NCBI GenBank assembly: GCA_002314445.1
Contig: DCFX01000055.1
Location: 1 to 64,000, forward strand
Source of the DNA: Treponema sp. UBA1793
GTDB taxonomy: Bacteria > Spirochaetota > Spirochaetia > Treponematales > Treponemataceae
Length of the DNA: 64,000 bases
Direction: 5' to 3'
Shown here: positions 63,522 through 64,000 of the stretch, piece after piece
Position numbering within the stretch: the stretch's first letter is position 1
Layout: each line of letters starts with the position of its first letter
Position numbers and translations under genes: made by a program
The notes under the pieces: generated by a model
Seen by the model: only the letters and a program-made list of their open reading frames with translations
Database searches by the model: none
What the model was told of the DNA's origin: nothing

Positions 63522-64000
63522 TATATTGCTTACTGATGACGAACAGATAATGATTGATTCTCTTAAATTTATTATTGAAAAAAATTTTCCCGGGCAGGTC
63601 GTATTGTATTCATCTCTGTCCGGCTCTGAAGCACTCGCTATAACTGCGCAGAATCAGGTAGATATTATTTTTATGGATATCAACATGCCCGGACTGAACG
63701 GGCTGGAAACCCTAAAGTGCATTACGCAGTCAAAGCCTGATACTTTAATTATTATTTTGAGCGCATTTGACCGTTTTCAATATGCGCAGGAAGCTGTAAA
63801 TCTCGGCGCGTACAAGTATCTTACAAAGCCGGTTAACCGTAATACTCTTATTGAAACAATACGAGGCGCTATGACTCTTATCGATAAAAGGCGCGGGAGG
63901 CTTTCCAATGAAGTGGAACTGCACAAAAAACTGGATCTTGCGTCGCCGATGGTCGAGAGCGACTTTATTTATTCGGCCGTTTTCAGCGGTGCAAAGGATG
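63514..64000 (+). CDS. YesN-type response regulator (5' part only)
   Basis: The first 162 codons are in the window. A complete CheY-like receiver is present: acidic pair Asp8-Asp9 (LLTDDEQ), phospho-acceptor Asp55 (IIFMDINMPGLNG), Ser83 in ILSAFD, and Lys105 in YLTKP. A linker with a helix (LIDKRRGRLSNEVELHKKLD) follows, as in YesN regulators that end in an AraC-type HTH domain; that part is outside the window. AAGGA lies about 6 nt before the ATG. Confidence 0.9.
   Translation, partial: MYNILLTDDEQIMIDSLKFIIEKNFPGQVVLYSSLSGSEALAITAQNQVDIIFMDINMPGLNGLETLKCITQSKPDTLIIILSAFDRFQYAQEAVNLGAYKYLTKPVNRNTLIETIRGAMTLIDKRRGRLSNEVELHKKLDLASPMVESDFIYSAVFSGAKD

Noticed and set aside
1..64000. tRNA or rRNA genes
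   Set aside because: No tRNA-like cloverleaf or rRNA stretch was noticed in the gaps between genes. This was by eye only; a tRNAscan run would settle it.

Overview
The window looks like a chromosomal segment of a spirochaete, most probably a Treponema. The reasons are the MraY variant ending in the RFPLHD..KNHGW form, the ABC-2/GldG-like/DUF4340 operon, several large Ser/Thr/Gly-rich lipoproteins followed by a giant repeat protein with a FlgD-like C-terminus, and a YesM/YesN-type sensor pair. The genus is inferred from gene content only; there is no rRNA gene in the window.

Layout. 1-4.9 kb (minus strand): a partial UPF0158-like gene, clpP, mazG, pth, a decayed ATC-hydrolase-like gene and a lipoprotein. 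5-9 kb (minus): metY with its own promoter and inverted repeat, then an arsR-zntA metal-export operon with a 30-bp palindromic operator laid over its -10 box. 9-13.7 kb (minus): a four-gene ABC exporter operon of the gliding-motility-like class. 13.8-15.3 kb (plus): a yybP-ykoY (manganese) riboswitch with a terminator, placed before an ArsB/NhaD-type ion transporter. 16-19 kb: a NYN/OST-HTH RNase-like gene, yhbY, and a mannitol-dehydrogenase-like protein that has lost its signature residues. 19-25 kb (plus): a TolC-HlyD-RND tripartite efflux operon whose pump ends in an extra PII-like domain. 25-33.7 kb: mraY, a divergent purH-like gene divergent from an aroA-like gene, a membrane GGDEF protein, a solitary DNA adenine methylase, an EEP-fold lipoprotein and ychF.

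33.9-59.3 kb (plus) is the accessory part. It holds four lipoprotein genes, two of them clearly paralogous, then a mosaic of palindromes and a broken Rpn-type nuclease gene, and finally one unbroken 5350-codon gene for a giant exported beta-rich repeat protein. It is followed by a duplicated palindromic repeat. 59.6-64 kb: a PilZ protein, an RlmM-like rRNA methyltransferase, and a three-gene sensory set (membrane-anchored sugar-binding-like protein, LytS/YesM-type kinase, response regulator) that runs off the end.

The most notable regulatory pattern is that eight genes (pth, the NYN gene, yhbY, purH-like, aroA-like, GGDEF, PilZ, and the binding-protein-like gene) have a good -10 box only 6-7 nt before the ATG and no Shine-Dalgarno sequence. 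They are probably translated from leaderless mRNAs. Other genes in the window, such as clpP, metY, arsR and the giant gene, carry ordinary ribosome binding sites.
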